Made by a program: the position numbers and the translations under genes. This document shows, one piece after another, positions 16,635 through 25,721 of a stretch of DNA of 55,199 nucleotides. The stretch lies in the NCBI GenBank assembly GCA_002433805.1, contig DJIW01000036.1:1-55199 (forward strand), written 5' to 3'. Numbering within the stretch: the first letter of the stretch is position 1; each line of letters starts with the position of its first letter. Source of the DNA: Competibacteraceae bacterium UBA6584 (GTDB lineage: Bacteria > Pseudomonadota > Gammaproteobacteria > Competibacterales > Competibacteraceae). Under the pieces are notes generated by a model. It was given only the letters and a program-made list of their open reading frames with translations, ran no database searches and was not told the origin of the DNA.

Positions 16635-17375
16635 TCATGGTTGACGCGGCGACCGCCGGATATTGACCGCCAGGTACAAGATTACTAACGCAACCGCCAA
16701 GCCGAACCACTGCGCGGCGTAACCCCGGTGGCGCTCCGGGCCGATCCCGCCGAAGCGGGGCTGCCAGTCGCGCCAGTAGCCGGCCGCCTCCCCCGGCTCC
16801 AGCAAAATCAAGGCGGCATCGAGCGGATAATTCAACAACTCCGCCAGCCGAGAATAGTCGACGTAAGGGATCACGCGCGGCCAACTTGACGCCGCTCCCG
16901 TGGCCTCGCCCCACCGCAAACCCGGATTGGCCGGTTGCGCCAGCCAACCCCGCAGGATTATTGATCGATCGTCAACAGCGATGTCGGGCAAGGTTTGCCG
17001 TGAGGCTCCGAGCGGCACCCAGCCTCGGTTGATCAGAATGGCTCCACCCTCGCCCACGCGCAACGGCGTCAAGACATGATAACCCGGCCGGCCGTCGCGC
17101 ACCTGATTGTCCAACAAAAACTGATGCGCCCCATCATAGCGGCCGGAGGCGACGACTCGAAGATAACGGTGGTTGGGAGCGGAGGGATCGACCTGGGCCA
17201 AGGCCACGGGCGGCTGTTCGAAGCGCTCGGCGAAAACCGCTTGCAACTCCGCTTTCTGGCGGGCGCGATCCGATTGCCAAAACCCCAAGGCCAACAACAA
17301 GGGCAACAACAACAAACAGGCGAACGTCGAGGCCCAGCCGGGCTCGAAAACCCAATCGCCCAGTCGCGCGCGCAT
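16635..17375 (-). CDS. SURF1 family cytochrome oxidase assembly protein
   Basis: Assembly factor involved in haem A insertion into oxidase subunit I. The 246 residues have one helix near each terminus (about 15-33 and 219-238) around a periplasmic domain. Family motifs LGFWQSDRARQKAEL, GRYDGAHQFLLDNQVRDGRPGYHVLTPLR, LINRGWVPLG and the C-terminal HRGYAAQWFGLAVAL are visible. The ATG at 17375 is preferred over an upstream TTG at 17393. It is 8 nt before the SCO-like gene. Confidence 0.93.
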   Translation of the reverse strand: MRARLGDWVFEPGWASTFACLLLLPLLLALGFWQSDRARQKAELQAVFAERFEQPPVALAQVDPSAPNHRYLRVVASGRYDGAHQFLLDNQVRDGRPGYHVLTPLRVGEGGAILINRGWVPLGASRQTLPDIAVDDRSIILRGWLAQPANPGLRWGEATGAASSWPRVIPYVDYSRLAELLNYPLDAALILLEPGEAAGYWRDWQPRFGGIGPERHRGYAAQWFGLAVALVILYLAVNIRRSPRQP

Positions 17376-17470
17376 CGATTGGAGCGCCCCCAATCCGAAC
17401 CGGCTACGCCGGACCGAATTGGGCTATACTCGCGCTCATCCTCGCCATTTGCCAGGACTTATCGCCCTCT

Positions 17471-17668
17471 ATGAAGGTCATCGTCGTCATCATGCTGGTG
17501 CTGATTCTCGGCAGCCTGGGTTCCGGCCTGTTCTTCTTGATCAGCGACCGGGGCCAGAACCGCCGCACGGTCAAGGCGCTCACCCTACGCATCGGACTGT
17601 CGGTCGCCCTGTTTCTGCTTTTGATGCTGGCTTACGCCACCGGCTTGATCAAGCCGCACGGCCTGTAA
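17471..17668 (+). CDS. Twin-transmembrane protein (DUF2909)
   Basis: A 65-residue protein with two membrane helices (about 3-25 and 42-60) separated by the polar loop SDRGQNRRTVKALTLRIG, the usual DUF2909 pattern. It is encoded on the opposite strand from the rest of the aa3 cluster, between surf1 and coxC, as in other gammaproteobacterial cox loci. No function is established; the location suggests oxidase assembly or supercomplex stabilisation. Confidence 0.85.
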   Translation: MKVIVVIMLVLILGSLGSGLFFLISDRGQNRRTVKALTLRIGLSVALFLLLMLAYATGLIKPHGL

Positions 17669-17675
17669 GCGCGGA

Positions 17676-18563
17676 TCACATCCAGTAGACGAAGATAAAC
17701 AAGCCCAACCACACCACATCCACGAAGTGCCAATACCAAGCGGCCGCTTCAAAGGCGAAATGCTTGTGCGGGCCAAAATGGCCGGCGATGCTCCGGAATA
17801 AAATCACCGTTAGAATGATCGCGCCGATGGTCACGTGCATGCCGTGAAATCCGGTCAGCATGAAAAAGGTGGAGCCGTAGATCCCACTATTGAGGGTCAG
17901 GTTCAGCTCCTTGTACGCCTCGTGATACTCGACATACTGTAAGATCAAAAACAGCACGCCTAAGGCAACCGTCGCGGCCAACCCCTTGATCAACTGCGGG
18001 CGTTTGCCTTCCACCAGCCCCCAGTGCGCCCAAGTGATGGTCACGCCGCTGCTGAGCAGAATCAAAGTATTGAGGGCGGGCAACCCCCAAGCGTGCATCG
18101 GCGCGAAAAAGCCGCCGATGGCGTCGGGACCGTTGGTCGGCCACGCGGCTTCATATTTGGGCCACAGCAGGCTTTGAGTCAGAAGCCCATGATCCGTCTC
18201 GCCGCCCAGCCATGGCACGGAATAAACCCGCGCGTAAAAAAGCGCCCCGAAAAACGCGGCGAAAAACATGACTTCCGAAAAAATGAACCAGACCATTCCC
18301 CAGCGGAACGAGCGATCCATCTGTTCGTTGTAAAACCCTTTTTCGCTTTCGCGAATCACCGTCCCAAACCAGCCGAAAATCGTGATCAGCATCATGGTCA
18401 GCCCGATCACTAACAGCATGGCGCTGCCGCCGTTGAGCAGCGTGGCCCCGCCGAACATCAGCGTAAACAAGCTGACAGACGCGATGATGGGCCAGTAACT
18501 GTGATCCGGCACGTAGTAATGCTCTGGATTCGGATGCGCCGGCGCATGGTCCGCGTGCGACAT
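17676..18563 (-). CDS. coxC: Cytochrome c oxidase subunit III (aa3 type)
   Basis: Core membrane subunit of the A-family oxidase that supports proton uptake and stability. The 295 residues have about seven helices. Motifs include YYVPDHSYWPIIAS, FRWGMVWFIFSEVMFFAAFFGALFYAR, NTLILLSSGVTITWAHW, QYVEYHEAY and STFFMLTGFHGMHV, and the protein ends with WYWHFVDVVWLGLFIFVYW. It terminates 8 bp from the convergent twin-TM gene. It belongs to the ctaC-ctaD-csap-ctaG-coxC transcript. Confidence 0.96.
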   Translation of the reverse strand: MSHADHAPAHPNPEHYYVPDHSYWPIIASVSLFTLMFGGATLLNGGSAMLLVIGLTMMLITIFGWFGTVIRESEKGFYNEQMDRSFRWGMVWFIFSEVMFFAAFFGALFYARVYSVPWLGGETDHGLLTQSLLWPKYEAAWPTNGPDAIGGFFAPMHAWGLPALNTLILLSSGVTITWAHWGLVEGKRPQLIKGLAATVALGVLFLILQYVEYHEAYKELNLTLNSGIYGSTFFMLTGFHGMHVTIGAIILTVILFRSIAGHFGPHKHFAFEAAAWYWHFVDVVWLGLFIFVYWM

Positions 18564-18625
18564 GAATCTCCCCTCTGATGGTGTTGGTTGGCTAGAAGGA
18601 GCGGATCGAGCCCCGGTCAGGCGCT

Positions 18626-19192
18626 CTAACTGCCCGCGTCGTCGAGTCTGAAGAAAGTATAGGACAACGTGACGGTGCGCACGTCCGCCGGCAACTTGGG
18701 ATCGATCCTAAACGTCACCGGCATATCCTTGCCCTCCCCCGCCTTGAACAGTTGCCGGTTGAAGCAAAAACACTCGATCTTTTGAAAATGAGTGGCGGCC
18801 AAGCCCGGCGAAACGCTGGGGATGGCCTGGCCGGTCATCGGCTGATCCGCCAGATTTTTAGCCCAAAATTGGGTTTGATAAAACTGGCCCGGATGCACCT
18901 GCATCTTCGCGACCTTGGGCGCGAACTCCCAAGGCGCGCCCACGTTCAGGCTGGCGACGAATTCCACGGTCACCGTCCGCGACTCGTCCACCGCGACCGG
19001 CTCCACCACCGCCATCCTCCCGCCGGTCTTGCCGTTGAGACCGGTAATCTGACAGAGCACGTCGTAGAGCGGCACCATCGCGAACCCGAAGCCGAACATG
19101 CCGGCGGTCAACCACAACAAGCGCCGCACCAACCGCCGGTTGGCCGAGGCCCTCGTCGGGTCGGTCGCCGCTGCCGCGTCATAAATATCCAT
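18626..19192 (-). CDS. ctaG: Cytochrome c oxidase copper-assembly protein CtaG/Cox11
   Basis: Delivers copper to the CuB site of subunit I. The 188 residues have one membrane helix (about 24-45, LLWLTAGMFGFGFAMVPLYDVLC) and a periplasmic immunoglobulin-like domain with the copper-binding CFCF motif (KIECFCFNRQ). It is located 3 bp after the small assembly protein gene and before coxC. Confidence 0.96.
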   Translation of the reverse strand: MDIYDAAAATDPTRASANRRLVRRLLWLTAGMFGFGFAMVPLYDVLCQITGLNGKTGGRMAVVEPVAVDESRTVTVEFVASLNVGAPWEFAPKVAKMQVHPGQFYQTQFWAKNLADQPMTGQAIPSVSPGLAATHFQKIECFCFNRQLFKAGEGKDMPVTFRIDPKLPADVRTVTLSYTFFRLDDAGS

Positions 19193-19195
19193 CGT

Positions 19196-19357
19196 TCACC
19201 GCCACATCATCATCAGAATAAAACCGAAGTAAATCGTCACGGCCAAGATCGCCAGCGCGATCACCGTGCGCCTTGCCCCAACGGCGCGGCGCGCCGGCGT
19301 CGATCCGGCATCCGGCTTGTCCCCATCCGCCACCGTTATTTGGCTTCCAAGGTTCAT
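19196..19357 (-). CDS. Cytochrome oxidase small assembly protein
   Basis: A 53-residue protein. A hydrophilic N-terminal half (MNLGSQITVADGDKPDAG) precedes one membrane helix (about 34-52) ending YFGFILMMMWR. The ATG overlaps the ctaD stop (ATGA), and the stop lies 3 bp before ctaG. Short proteins with this tail are regularly found between ctaD and ctaG in beta- and gammaproteobacteria and are annotated as oxidase small assembly proteins. Function is untested as far as I know. Confidence 0.85.
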   Translation of the reverse strand: MNLGSQITVADGDKPDAGSTPARRAVGARRTVIALAILAVTIYFGFILMMMWR

Positions 19358-20943
19358 TTGACCTCAGGAGCGGTGGTGAAAGTGTGGTACGGCGGCGGCG
19401 ATGGCAGGGTCCATTCCAGGCCATGCGCCCCTTCCCAAACCTGATCGGTCGCTTTTGCGCCACCGCGAATGGTTTTGATCACGTTATAGGCGAACAGCAA
19501 CTGGGAGAAGCCGAACATGAACGCACCGACCGTCGAGAGCATGTTGAACTCGGTAAATTGCAGCGCGTAGTCCGGGATACGGCGCGGCATGCCGGCCAAT
19601 CCCAGAAAATGCTGCGGGAAAAACAGCACGTTGACGCCTACCACCGACAACCAGAAATGCCATTGGCCCAACTTCTCATCGTACATGTGGCCGGTCCACT
19701 TCGGCAGCCAATAATAGGCGGCGGCCATGATCGAGAACACCGCCCCCGGCACCAGCACGTAGTGGAAGTGCGCCACCACGAAATAAGTGTCGTGATACTG
19801 GAAATCGGCCGGAGCGATGGCCAGCATCAAGCCGGAGAAACCGCCGATGGTGAACAGGATCACGAAGGCGATGGCGAACAGCATCGGCGTTTCGAAGGTC
19901 ATCGCCCCGCGCCACATGGTCGAAATCCAGTTGAACACCTTCACGCCGGTCGGCACCGCGATCAACATGGTCGCGTACATGAAGAACAGTTCGCCGGCCA
20001 GCGGCATCCCCACCGTGAACATGTGGTGCGCCCAGACGATGAACGACAAAAACGCGATGGACGCGGTGGCGTAGACCATGGAGGCATAGCCGAACAGCGG
20101 CTTGCGGGCGAAGGTGGGAATGATCATGGAAATCACCCCGAACGCCGGCAGGATCATGATGTAGACCTCGGGATGGCCGAAAAACCAGAAGATGTGCTGG
20201 AACATCACCGGGTCGCCGCCGCCGGCGGCGTTGAAGAACGAGGTGCCGAAGAACTTGTCGGTCAGCAGCATGGTCACCGCGCCCGCCAGCACCGGCATCA
20301 CCGCGATCAACAGATAAGCGGTGATCAGCCACGTCCAGACGAACAGCGGCATCTTCATCAGGGTCATGCCGGGCGCGCGCAGGTTCAAGATCGTCGCGAT
20401 AATGTTGATCGCGCCCATGATCGAGGACACGCCCATCATGTGAATCGCCAAAATCACGAACGGAAACGCCTGTCCGGTTTGCAACACCAACGGCGGATAA
20501 AGCGTCCACCCGCCGGCTGGACCGCCGCCCGGCATGAACAGAGTAGACAGCAGGAGGGTAAACGCGAACGGCATGATCCAAAACGACCAGTTGTTCATGC
20601 GCGGCAGCGCCATGTCCGGCGCGCCGATCATCATCGGCACCAGCCAGTTGGCCAAGCCGACGAAAGCCGGCATCACCGCGCCGAAGATCATCACCAAAGC
20701 ATGGACGGTGGTCAGTTCGTTGAAAACCTGCGGGTTGACAATTTGCAGCCCCGGCTGGAACAGCTCGGCGCGGATCACCAAGGCCATGGCCCCGCCGACA
20801 AAAAACATCAGCAGCGCCAACAGCAGGTACAGAGTGCCGATGTCCTTGTGGTTGGTGGTCAGCAGCCAGCGGCTCAACCCGCGCCGCGGGCCGTGGGCGT
20901 GATCGTCGTGCGCGTGATCGTGAGCGTGCGATGCCGTGCTCAT
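19354..20943 (-). CDS. ctaD: Cytochrome c oxidase subunit I (aa3 type)
   Basis: Catalytic A-family haem-copper oxidase subunit (haem a, haem a3, CuB) that reduces O2 and pumps protons. The 529 residues have twelve helices. The cross-linked His-Tyr site is WFFGHPEVYIMILPAFG. The copper ligand pair lies just downstream, the haem ligands are in YFVVAHFHYVLVPG, and MIFGAVMPAFVGLANW is present. The N-terminus is a His/Asp-rich stretch, a possible metal-binding quirk also seen in relatives. It lies 4 bp after ctaC. Confidence 0.97.
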   Translation of the reverse strand: MSTASHAHDHAHDDHAHGPRRGLSRWLLTTNHKDIGTLYLLLALLMFFVGGAMALVIRAELFQPGLQIVNPQVFNELTTVHALVMIFGAVMPAFVGLANWLVPMMIGAPDMALPRMNNWSFWIMPFAFTLLLSTLFMPGGGPAGGWTLYPPLVLQTGQAFPFVILAIHMMGVSSIMGAINIIATILNLRAPGMTLMKMPLFVWTWLITAYLLIAVMPVLAGAVTMLLTDKFFGTSFFNAAGGGDPVMFQHIFWFFGHPEVYIMILPAFGVISMIIPTFARKPLFGYASMVYATASIAFLSFIVWAHHMFTVGMPLAGELFFMYATMLIAVPTGVKVFNWISTMWRGAMTFETPMLFAIAFVILFTIGGFSGLMLAIAPADFQYHDTYFVVAHFHYVLVPGAVFSIMAAAYYWLPKWTGHMYDEKLGQWHFWLSVVGVNVLFFPQHFLGLAGMPRRIPDYALQFTEFNMLSTVGAFMFGFSQLLFAYNVIKTIRGGAKATDQVWEGAHGLEWTLPSPPPYHTFTTAPEVK

Positions 20944-20947
20944 AAAC

Positions 20948-21799
20948 TTAGCCTCCAGAAGCGGTTTGAACGGGAGAAGCGTTGTTCGCGGTCTGCGCGC
21001 CCGGTTTGGCCTTGGCCTTCATCTGGGCGAGCCACTCGTTGAATTCGGCCTCGGGTACAGCCTTGACCACGATCGGCATATAACCGTGATCCTTGCCGCA
21101 CAATTCGGCGCACTGACCCCGATAAACGCCAGGCTTCTCGATCAGGGTCCAATTTTCGTTGATGAAACCGGGAATGGCGTCGCGCTTCCAGCCCAAATCC
21201 GGCACCCACCAGGAGTGGATCACATCGGCGGCGGTGGTCAGGATGCGGACTTTTTTGCCGACCGGCAGCACCAGCGGATTATCGACCTCCAGCAGATAAT
21301 GCTCGCCCTTGGCGGCGACGTTGCGAATCTGGGTCGCGGGGGTGGAAAGCACGCTGAAAAAACCGACGTCCTGATCAAGATAATCGTATTGCCAACGCCA
21401 CTGATAACCGGTGACCTTGACGGTCAGTTCGGCCTCGCGGGCGTCGTACATCTTGACCAGCGTCTTGGTGGCCGGCACCGCCATGCCGATCAAAATCAGC
21501 ATCGGAACGATGGTCCAGACGATTTCGACCAAGGTGCTTTCATGAAACTGGGCCGGCACCGCGCCGCGCGACTTGCGGTGGTGGAAGATCGACCAGAACA
21601 TCACGCCGAACACCACCACGCCGATCACCACGCAGATCCAGAAAATCAGCATGTGCAGGTCGTAGACCTCCCGGCTGATGGCGGTGACGCCCCGAGGCAT
21701 GTTGAGCGCCATTTCGGCGCGCCCCCCCGCGCTCCAGGCCAGCAGCAGCGCACCGCCAAGACCGGCGCCGCCTCGCGTTATAAAGTGGCTGATTCCCAT
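20948..21799 (-). CDS. ctaC: Cytochrome c oxidase subunit II (CuA)
   Basis: Carries the binuclear CuA centre that accepts electrons from cytochrome c. The ATG at 21799 is chosen because of the GGAGGAG site immediately upstream; a longer frame to 21868 lacks one. The 283 residues have a signal-like N-terminus and two membrane helices (about 44-66, 83-105), with aromatic QWRW. The cupredoxin domain has the CuA ligands DVIHSWW and CAELCGKDHGYM. It is the first structural gene of the aa3 operon, 115 bp after the DUF2244 gene. Confidence 0.97.
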   Translation of the reverse strand: MGISHFITRGGAGLGGALLLAWSAGGRAEMALNMPRGVTAISREVYDLHMLIFWICVVIGVVVFGVMFWSIFHHRKSRGAVPAQFHESTLVEIVWTIVPMLILIGMAVPATKTLVKMYDAREAELTVKVTGYQWRWQYDYLDQDVGFFSVLSTPATQIRNVAAKGEHYLLEVDNPLVLPVGKKVRILTTAADVIHSWWVPDLGWKRDAIPGFINENWTLIEKPGVYRGQCAELCGKDHGYMPIVVKAVPEAEFNEWLAQMKAKAKPGAQTANNASPVQTASGG

Positions 21800-21913
21800 A
21801 CTCCTCCGCTCCCGATGGTTGATCGCGCCTCTAATGGCCAAGACGCCTAAATGGAATAAAACATTCATTCACCGACCCGGGGGCCTTTTCAGGCGCGAAT
21901 CCGAATCGCTGCT

Positions 21914-22396
21914 TCAGGATAGCCCCCGCAAGCAAAGGGTCAAATCCCGCGCGAGTTGTTTTCGTTCTTCCTCGACCAAAAACCGGCCGACTTCCACGGA
22001 TCGTCCGTGAGCGTGGATCAGCAGCCGGCTTGGATACCACTGCCGGGGACAGTCCTTCAAAACGACCCGAGCCCACGGCCGCGTCAACACCCAACTCTGT
22101 CGGGGTCCGCGCCGCCCGCGCTCGATCCGGATGCTATCCTCGGCCACGCAAATGACCTCGCATTCGTGGCAGCGGCAGATGACCCGATACAGGGCGACGC
22201 CCACCACCAACAGTTCCAGGCCCGCGAACGGCAGCACCGGCCAAAAGCCCATGGCGACCAAAGGGGCTATCCCGATCAAGGTCACCCCGCACAGACTGCC
22301 GAAAAACACCAGATTCTGCCGCCATGACATCGAACGGTTGGGGCGCAGGACATAACAATATTGGCACTCATTCAGGGCATATTCCACTGCGACCAT
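21914..22396 (-). CDS. DUF2244 family membrane protein
   Basis: A 160-residue protein with two adjacent helices (about 29-47 and 49-71) followed by a cytoplasmic region containing WVLTRPWARVVL, the DUF2244 pattern. DUF2244 proteins are often encoded beside ctaC. No function is known. The N-terminal ALNECQYCYVLRPNRS stretch has two cysteines, and CRCHEC follows the helices. It is co-oriented upstream of ctaC. A TTGACA hexamer sits 61 bp before the start (22462-22457, minus strand), but without a good -10. Confidence 0.8.
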   Translation of the reverse strand: MVAVEYALNECQYCYVLRPNRSMSWRQNLVFFGSLCGVTLIGIAPLVAMGFWPVLPFAGLELLVVGVALYRVICRCHECEVICVAEDSIRIERGRRGPRQSWVLTRPWARVVLKDCPRQWYPSRLLIHAHGRSVEVGRFLVEEERKQLARDLTLCLRGLS

Positions 22397-22537
22397 GACT
22401 TGAAAGCCCCCATTCTTTGCCTTGCTTATTTAACAAGTAACGACAGACAGGAAACTTGTCAATACCCTTTCGTACCACTAAGGATTTATTTCCTAGATCA
22501 GCCGACAAAAACAAGGAATTTGAGGCGGCGGTTCCTG

Positions 22538-23437
22538 CTATTCCCGGTCCGGACGCGAGCGGCGCAAGCGCTTGAGGGGAAAAACCGCCGGACCGGCCGC
22601 GGGCCGGCGAACCCGCTCGCCAACCGATCCCCAGGCATGGCCGTACACCACTTCGCAGGTGGCGGGCAAGGTTCCATCCGGCGCGCGCCATTGCTCGTAA
22701 GCCGCGCGCATCGCCCGCCAGCGATCTTTACCGGTCAAGCCGCGCGGTCGGCCGGCGTTCAGATTGCCCGCGCCGAGCGCTTTTAAGTCGCGCAGCAAGC
22801 CATCCAGCTCGGAATAGGTGAAATTCAGCCGTTCGACATCCATAACTGGCTCGGTCAAACCGGCTCGCAGCAAGGCGTCACCGACATCGTGCAGATCCAG
22901 AAAAGCGTGCACGTGTGGATGGGAGTCGGCGCTGTGCCACGCGCGGCGCAGCTCAACCAAGGTGTCCGGCCCCAGCGTGCTGAACAACAAAGCGCCGCCC
23001 GGCTTGAGCACCCGTCGGAATTCCGAAAAAGCCCGATCTAGATCAAAACACCACGGCAAGGCCAAATTGGAAAAAATCAAATCGCAACTGGCGTCGGCCA
23101 GCGGCAAGGTTTCAGGTTCGCCGACCGCGCCGTACAAGGTCCGCAGCCACGGCGCGCGCTTGCGGGCGACCGCCACCATCCCGACCGCCCGTTCCAACCC
23201 GACAATCCGCGCCCGACGGTACTTTTTAAACAATAAGGCCGTGGTCGCGCCGGTCGCGCAACCCACATCCAGAATCACCGCCGGATCGAGCTTGATCTGA
23301 TCCAAGCGTTCCAGCAAGCGCTGGCCGACTTCACGCTGCGCCACCGCCGCCTGATCGTAGCCGACGGCGGCCCGTTCGAAGGCCCGTCGAAGCGCTCGCC
23401 GATCCAATTCGAAAACCGCGTTTTCACGATCCCGCAT
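22538..23437 (-). CDS. bioC: Malonyl-ACP O-methyltransferase
   Basis: Methylates the free carboxyl of malonyl-ACP to start pimelate synthesis for biotin. The 299-residue SAM-dependent methyltransferase has motif I ILDVGCATGATTALL, the acidic loop IVGLERA, motif II CDLIFSNLALPWC and motif III LKPGGALLFSTLG. The FxTLGPDTL...RAW stretch is typical of BioC. The start (MRDRENAVFELD) overlaps bioH by 14 bp. bioF and bioB, often adjacent, are not in this window. Confidence 0.93.
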   Translation of the reverse strand: MRDRENAVFELDRRALRRAFERAAVGYDQAAVAQREVGQRLLERLDQIKLDPAVILDVGCATGATTALLFKKYRRARIVGLERAVGMVAVARKRAPWLRTLYGAVGEPETLPLADASCDLIFSNLALPWCFDLDRAFSEFRRVLKPGGALLFSTLGPDTLVELRRAWHSADSHPHVHAFLDLHDVGDALLRAGLTEPVMDVERLNFTYSELDGLLRDLKALGAGNLNAGRPRGLTGKDRWRAMRAAYEQWRAPDGTLPATCEVVYGHAWGSVGERVRRPAAGPAVFPLKRLRRSRPDRE

Positions 23438-24257
23438 CGAGAAAAGTCCGCAGTTCGGCGACAAATTCCCCCGGATGGGAAAAAAATGGGGCGTGTCCGG
23501 CTCGCTCGAAGACCTTCAGGCGACCGTCCGGCAAGCGTTCCACCAGCTCCGCGCCGGCCTGGGCGGGAACCAATTGATCGCGCTGGCCCATCAACAGCAG
23601 CGTCGGACACGCGATGCGCGGCCAATCCGGACGCAGATCGGCGGTTTCCAAGATCGTCAGACCGCTTTCCAGCGCGGCCAAGGCCGGCTCGCCGTGCTGG
23701 AACAACATGCCTTTAAGCCGGTGCAGCTGGGCGCTGGCCCGTTCGCTGCCGTGCACTTCCAGCGCGATAAAACGCTTGAGCACGGCGCGGTGGTCCCGGC
23801 GGAGATCCTGGGCAAATTGGTGCAACACCGGCAATGCGATGGCGTGCGGCCAATCGGGCCGTCGGGTGAAACAGGGAGAACTGTTGACCAAGACCAGACG
23901 GTTGACCCGCGCCGGCGCGCTGACGGCCAGCCGCTGCGCGACAAGCCCCCCCAGCGACCAACCGACCCAGGCCGCCGTCGCCGGCGTGGCGGCCGCCACC
24001 GCCCGGCACAGCGCGTCGAGATCGTGGCGACCATCCCAAGCACGGCTGAAACCGTGGCCCGGCAAATCCACCACGGTCACGCGGTGGTGATCGTACAGCG
24101 CTTCGGCCACATCCTCCCACACGCCGGAATGCATCCCCCACCCGTGCAGCAACACCACCTCCGAGCCGTGCCCCAAGGCGTGGCTGTAAAGCGAGGATTC
24201 GGGGGCTTTCCGGGCTTCGGGCCAACCGCCCTCAAGCGCTTCAATCGAGCGCGACAT
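23424..24257 (-). CDS. bioH: Pimeloyl-ACP methyl ester carboxylesterase
   Basis: Alpha/beta hydrolase that removes the methyl mask from pimeloyl-ACP in biotin synthesis. The 277 residues show oxyanion HGWGMHSGVW, the nucleophile elbow GWSLGG, Asp in GQRDQLVP and His in GHAPFFSHP. The start at 24257 (MSRSIEALEGG) avoids overlap with the upstream gene, although the frame is open to 24350. Directly upstream of and overlapping bioC. Confidence 0.93.
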   Translation of the reverse strand: MSRSIEALEGGWPEARKAPESSLYSHALGHGSEVVLLHGWGMHSGVWEDVAEALYDHHRVTVVDLPGHGFSRAWDGRHDLDALCRAVAAATPATAAWVGWSLGGLVAQRLAVSAPARVNRLVLVNSSPCFTRRPDWPHAIALPVLHQFAQDLRRDHRAVLKRFIALEVHGSERASAQLHRLKGMLFQHGEPALAALESGLTILETADLRPDWPRIACPTLLLMGQRDQLVPAQAGAELVERLPDGRLKVFERAGHAPFFSHPGEFVAELRTFLDAGS

Positions 24258-24309
24258 CGCGGCCGGCGCTAACGGTCTGTCGGGCGGCCGTCCGGCTGGC
24301 GCGGCAGGT

Positions 24310-24762
24310 TCACGCCACCACCGCGTCGGACAAGGGATGGCCTTCATCATCCAATGGAATATCGATCCATTGATCCCGGTAAATGCGTCGCAAATCGATG
24401 ATCGACCACGGCACCAAAATCAAAAACGCCAAAATCCAGGAGACCAAGTGCCACGTCCAGCCGTTGCCCGGAAAGAACGTGGCGATCACCACGAAAAAGC
24501 CAGTGACGCCATAAAAGCGGTAGGCCGCTTGCTGGGTGTAATGCCCGACCTTGGGGTCGGGATGGTGGCGGTTCATCGCGTAAACCAACATCGAAGCGCC
24601 AAACCAAAAAATGAGCAGCGGGAACGGCACGAGGATCGCGATGATGTTGCCGTAATTCATCACGGTGGCGGCGCGCTTGGCCGACGAACCGCGCGCGATC
24701 TTGCCGATGGCCGTGTTCTCGCTCGACTCCAGAATGTGCATGACCGAAGCTGTACTTGACAT
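24310..24762 (-). CDS. Conserved-looking membrane protein of unknown function
   Basis: A 150-residue protein. An N-terminal polar segment of about 40 residues precedes three helices (about 37-62, 85-98, 104-121). A striking HHPDPKVGHYTQQAAYRFYGVTGFF loop and WSIIDLRRIYRDQWIDIP follow the helices. I do not recognise the family. It is co-oriented upstream of bioH and divergent from comF across only 32 bp. A metal-binding role for the HH/H loop is speculation. Confidence 0.75.
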   Translation of the reverse strand: MSSTASVMHILESSENTAIGKIARGSSAKRAATVMNYGNIIAILVPFPLLIFWFGASMLVYAMNRHHPDPKVGHYTQQAAYRFYGVTGFFVVIATFFPGNGWTWHLVSWILAFLILVPWSIIDLRRIYRDQWIDIPLDDEGHPLSDAVVA

Positions 24763-24794
24763 GACCTGACTCGTTGTTGTAATGCCGCTGAAAA

Positions 24795-25721
24795 ATGCTG
24801 GGCAATAACCGCATGTTCTCGAACCCCCACCCCCTTGTCAACCGGCTGCGAAACCCGTCGTTTCGCCAGTGGTGGAAGCGGTTCGAAAACCTGTTGCTGC
24901 CGCCTGTTTGCCTGCTGTGCGGGGCGGCCGGAACGCCCGGTCGCGATCTGTGCGCCGGCTGCGCCGCAGATCTGCCGGCCAATGAGACCGCCTGCTGGCA
25001 ATGCGCCCTTCCACTGGCCGATGGGCATGAGGGGCAGTGCCGGCACTGTCGATCCCGGCCGCCGGGTTTCGAGCGCGCGTTCGCTCCCTTCCTCTATAGA
25101 CCGCCGATGGACTATCTGATTCAAGGCTTGAAATATAACCAGCGGTTGAGCCACGCCCGGCTGCTGGGCGAATTGCTGGCCGATACGCTCGACAATCGCG
25201 GCGCGCCTCGACCCGATTGCATCGTCCCGGTGCCGCTCCATCCTTCGCGACTGCGCGAGCGCGGTTTCAATCAAGCGGTCGAACTGGCCCGCCCCTCGGC
25301 TCGCCGCATTCAGCTCCCGCTACTGATCGAGGGTTTGCGCCGCGCGCGGCCGACTATCCCGCAAACGGCTTTGGACGCCCGCCAGCGCCAGATCAATCTT
25401 CAAGGCGCTTTTATCGCAACGCAACCGTTCGCCGGCCGACGGGTCGCGCTCGTGGATGATGTGATGACAACCGCCAGCACCGCCGAGGAATGCGCCCGCG
25501 CCTTACGGGCTGAAGGCGCGTCCGAGGTCGAAATCTGGACCGTCGCCCGCGCCGTCATCGGAGATCCTGACGCCTTGCCCTGCCGCCATGAGCTCTCGCC
25601 CGATCCCCTGCTTTTGAACGATCCTCAAGGCCGCGCGGATCGCCGCCCTGTTCTATCCCGCGTCCAACCGGTGCATAATCTTGACGACCCACCTATAAAA
25701 CGCCGAAAGGGGTACCCCAGC
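24795..25721 (+). CDS. comF: ComF family phosphoribosyltransferase-like protein, no stop before pgm
   Basis: ComF proteins couple a zinc-finger N-terminus to a PRTase domain and are needed for DNA uptake in competent bacteria. Seen here: two zinc pairs (CLLCGAAG, CAGCAAD), CWQCALPL and CRHCRSR, then LKYNQRLSHARLLG, PDCIVPVPLHPSRLRERGFNQ and the PRPP loop VALVDDVMTTASTAEE. The PRTase domain ends about residue 252. The frame continues 57 further codons without a stop and enters pgm in frame, the shared stop being 27353. In the +2 frame a TGA lies at 25568-25570, at the expected end of ComF, so a one-base indel here would explain the lost stop. An 852-residue fusion protein is the alternative. 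Confidence 0.85.

Noticed and set aside
19273..21042. A 589-codon open frame opposite ctaD
   Set aside because: Mirror frame of subunit I, with an extreme His/Gln/Arg composition and no recognisable domain or ribosome-binding site.
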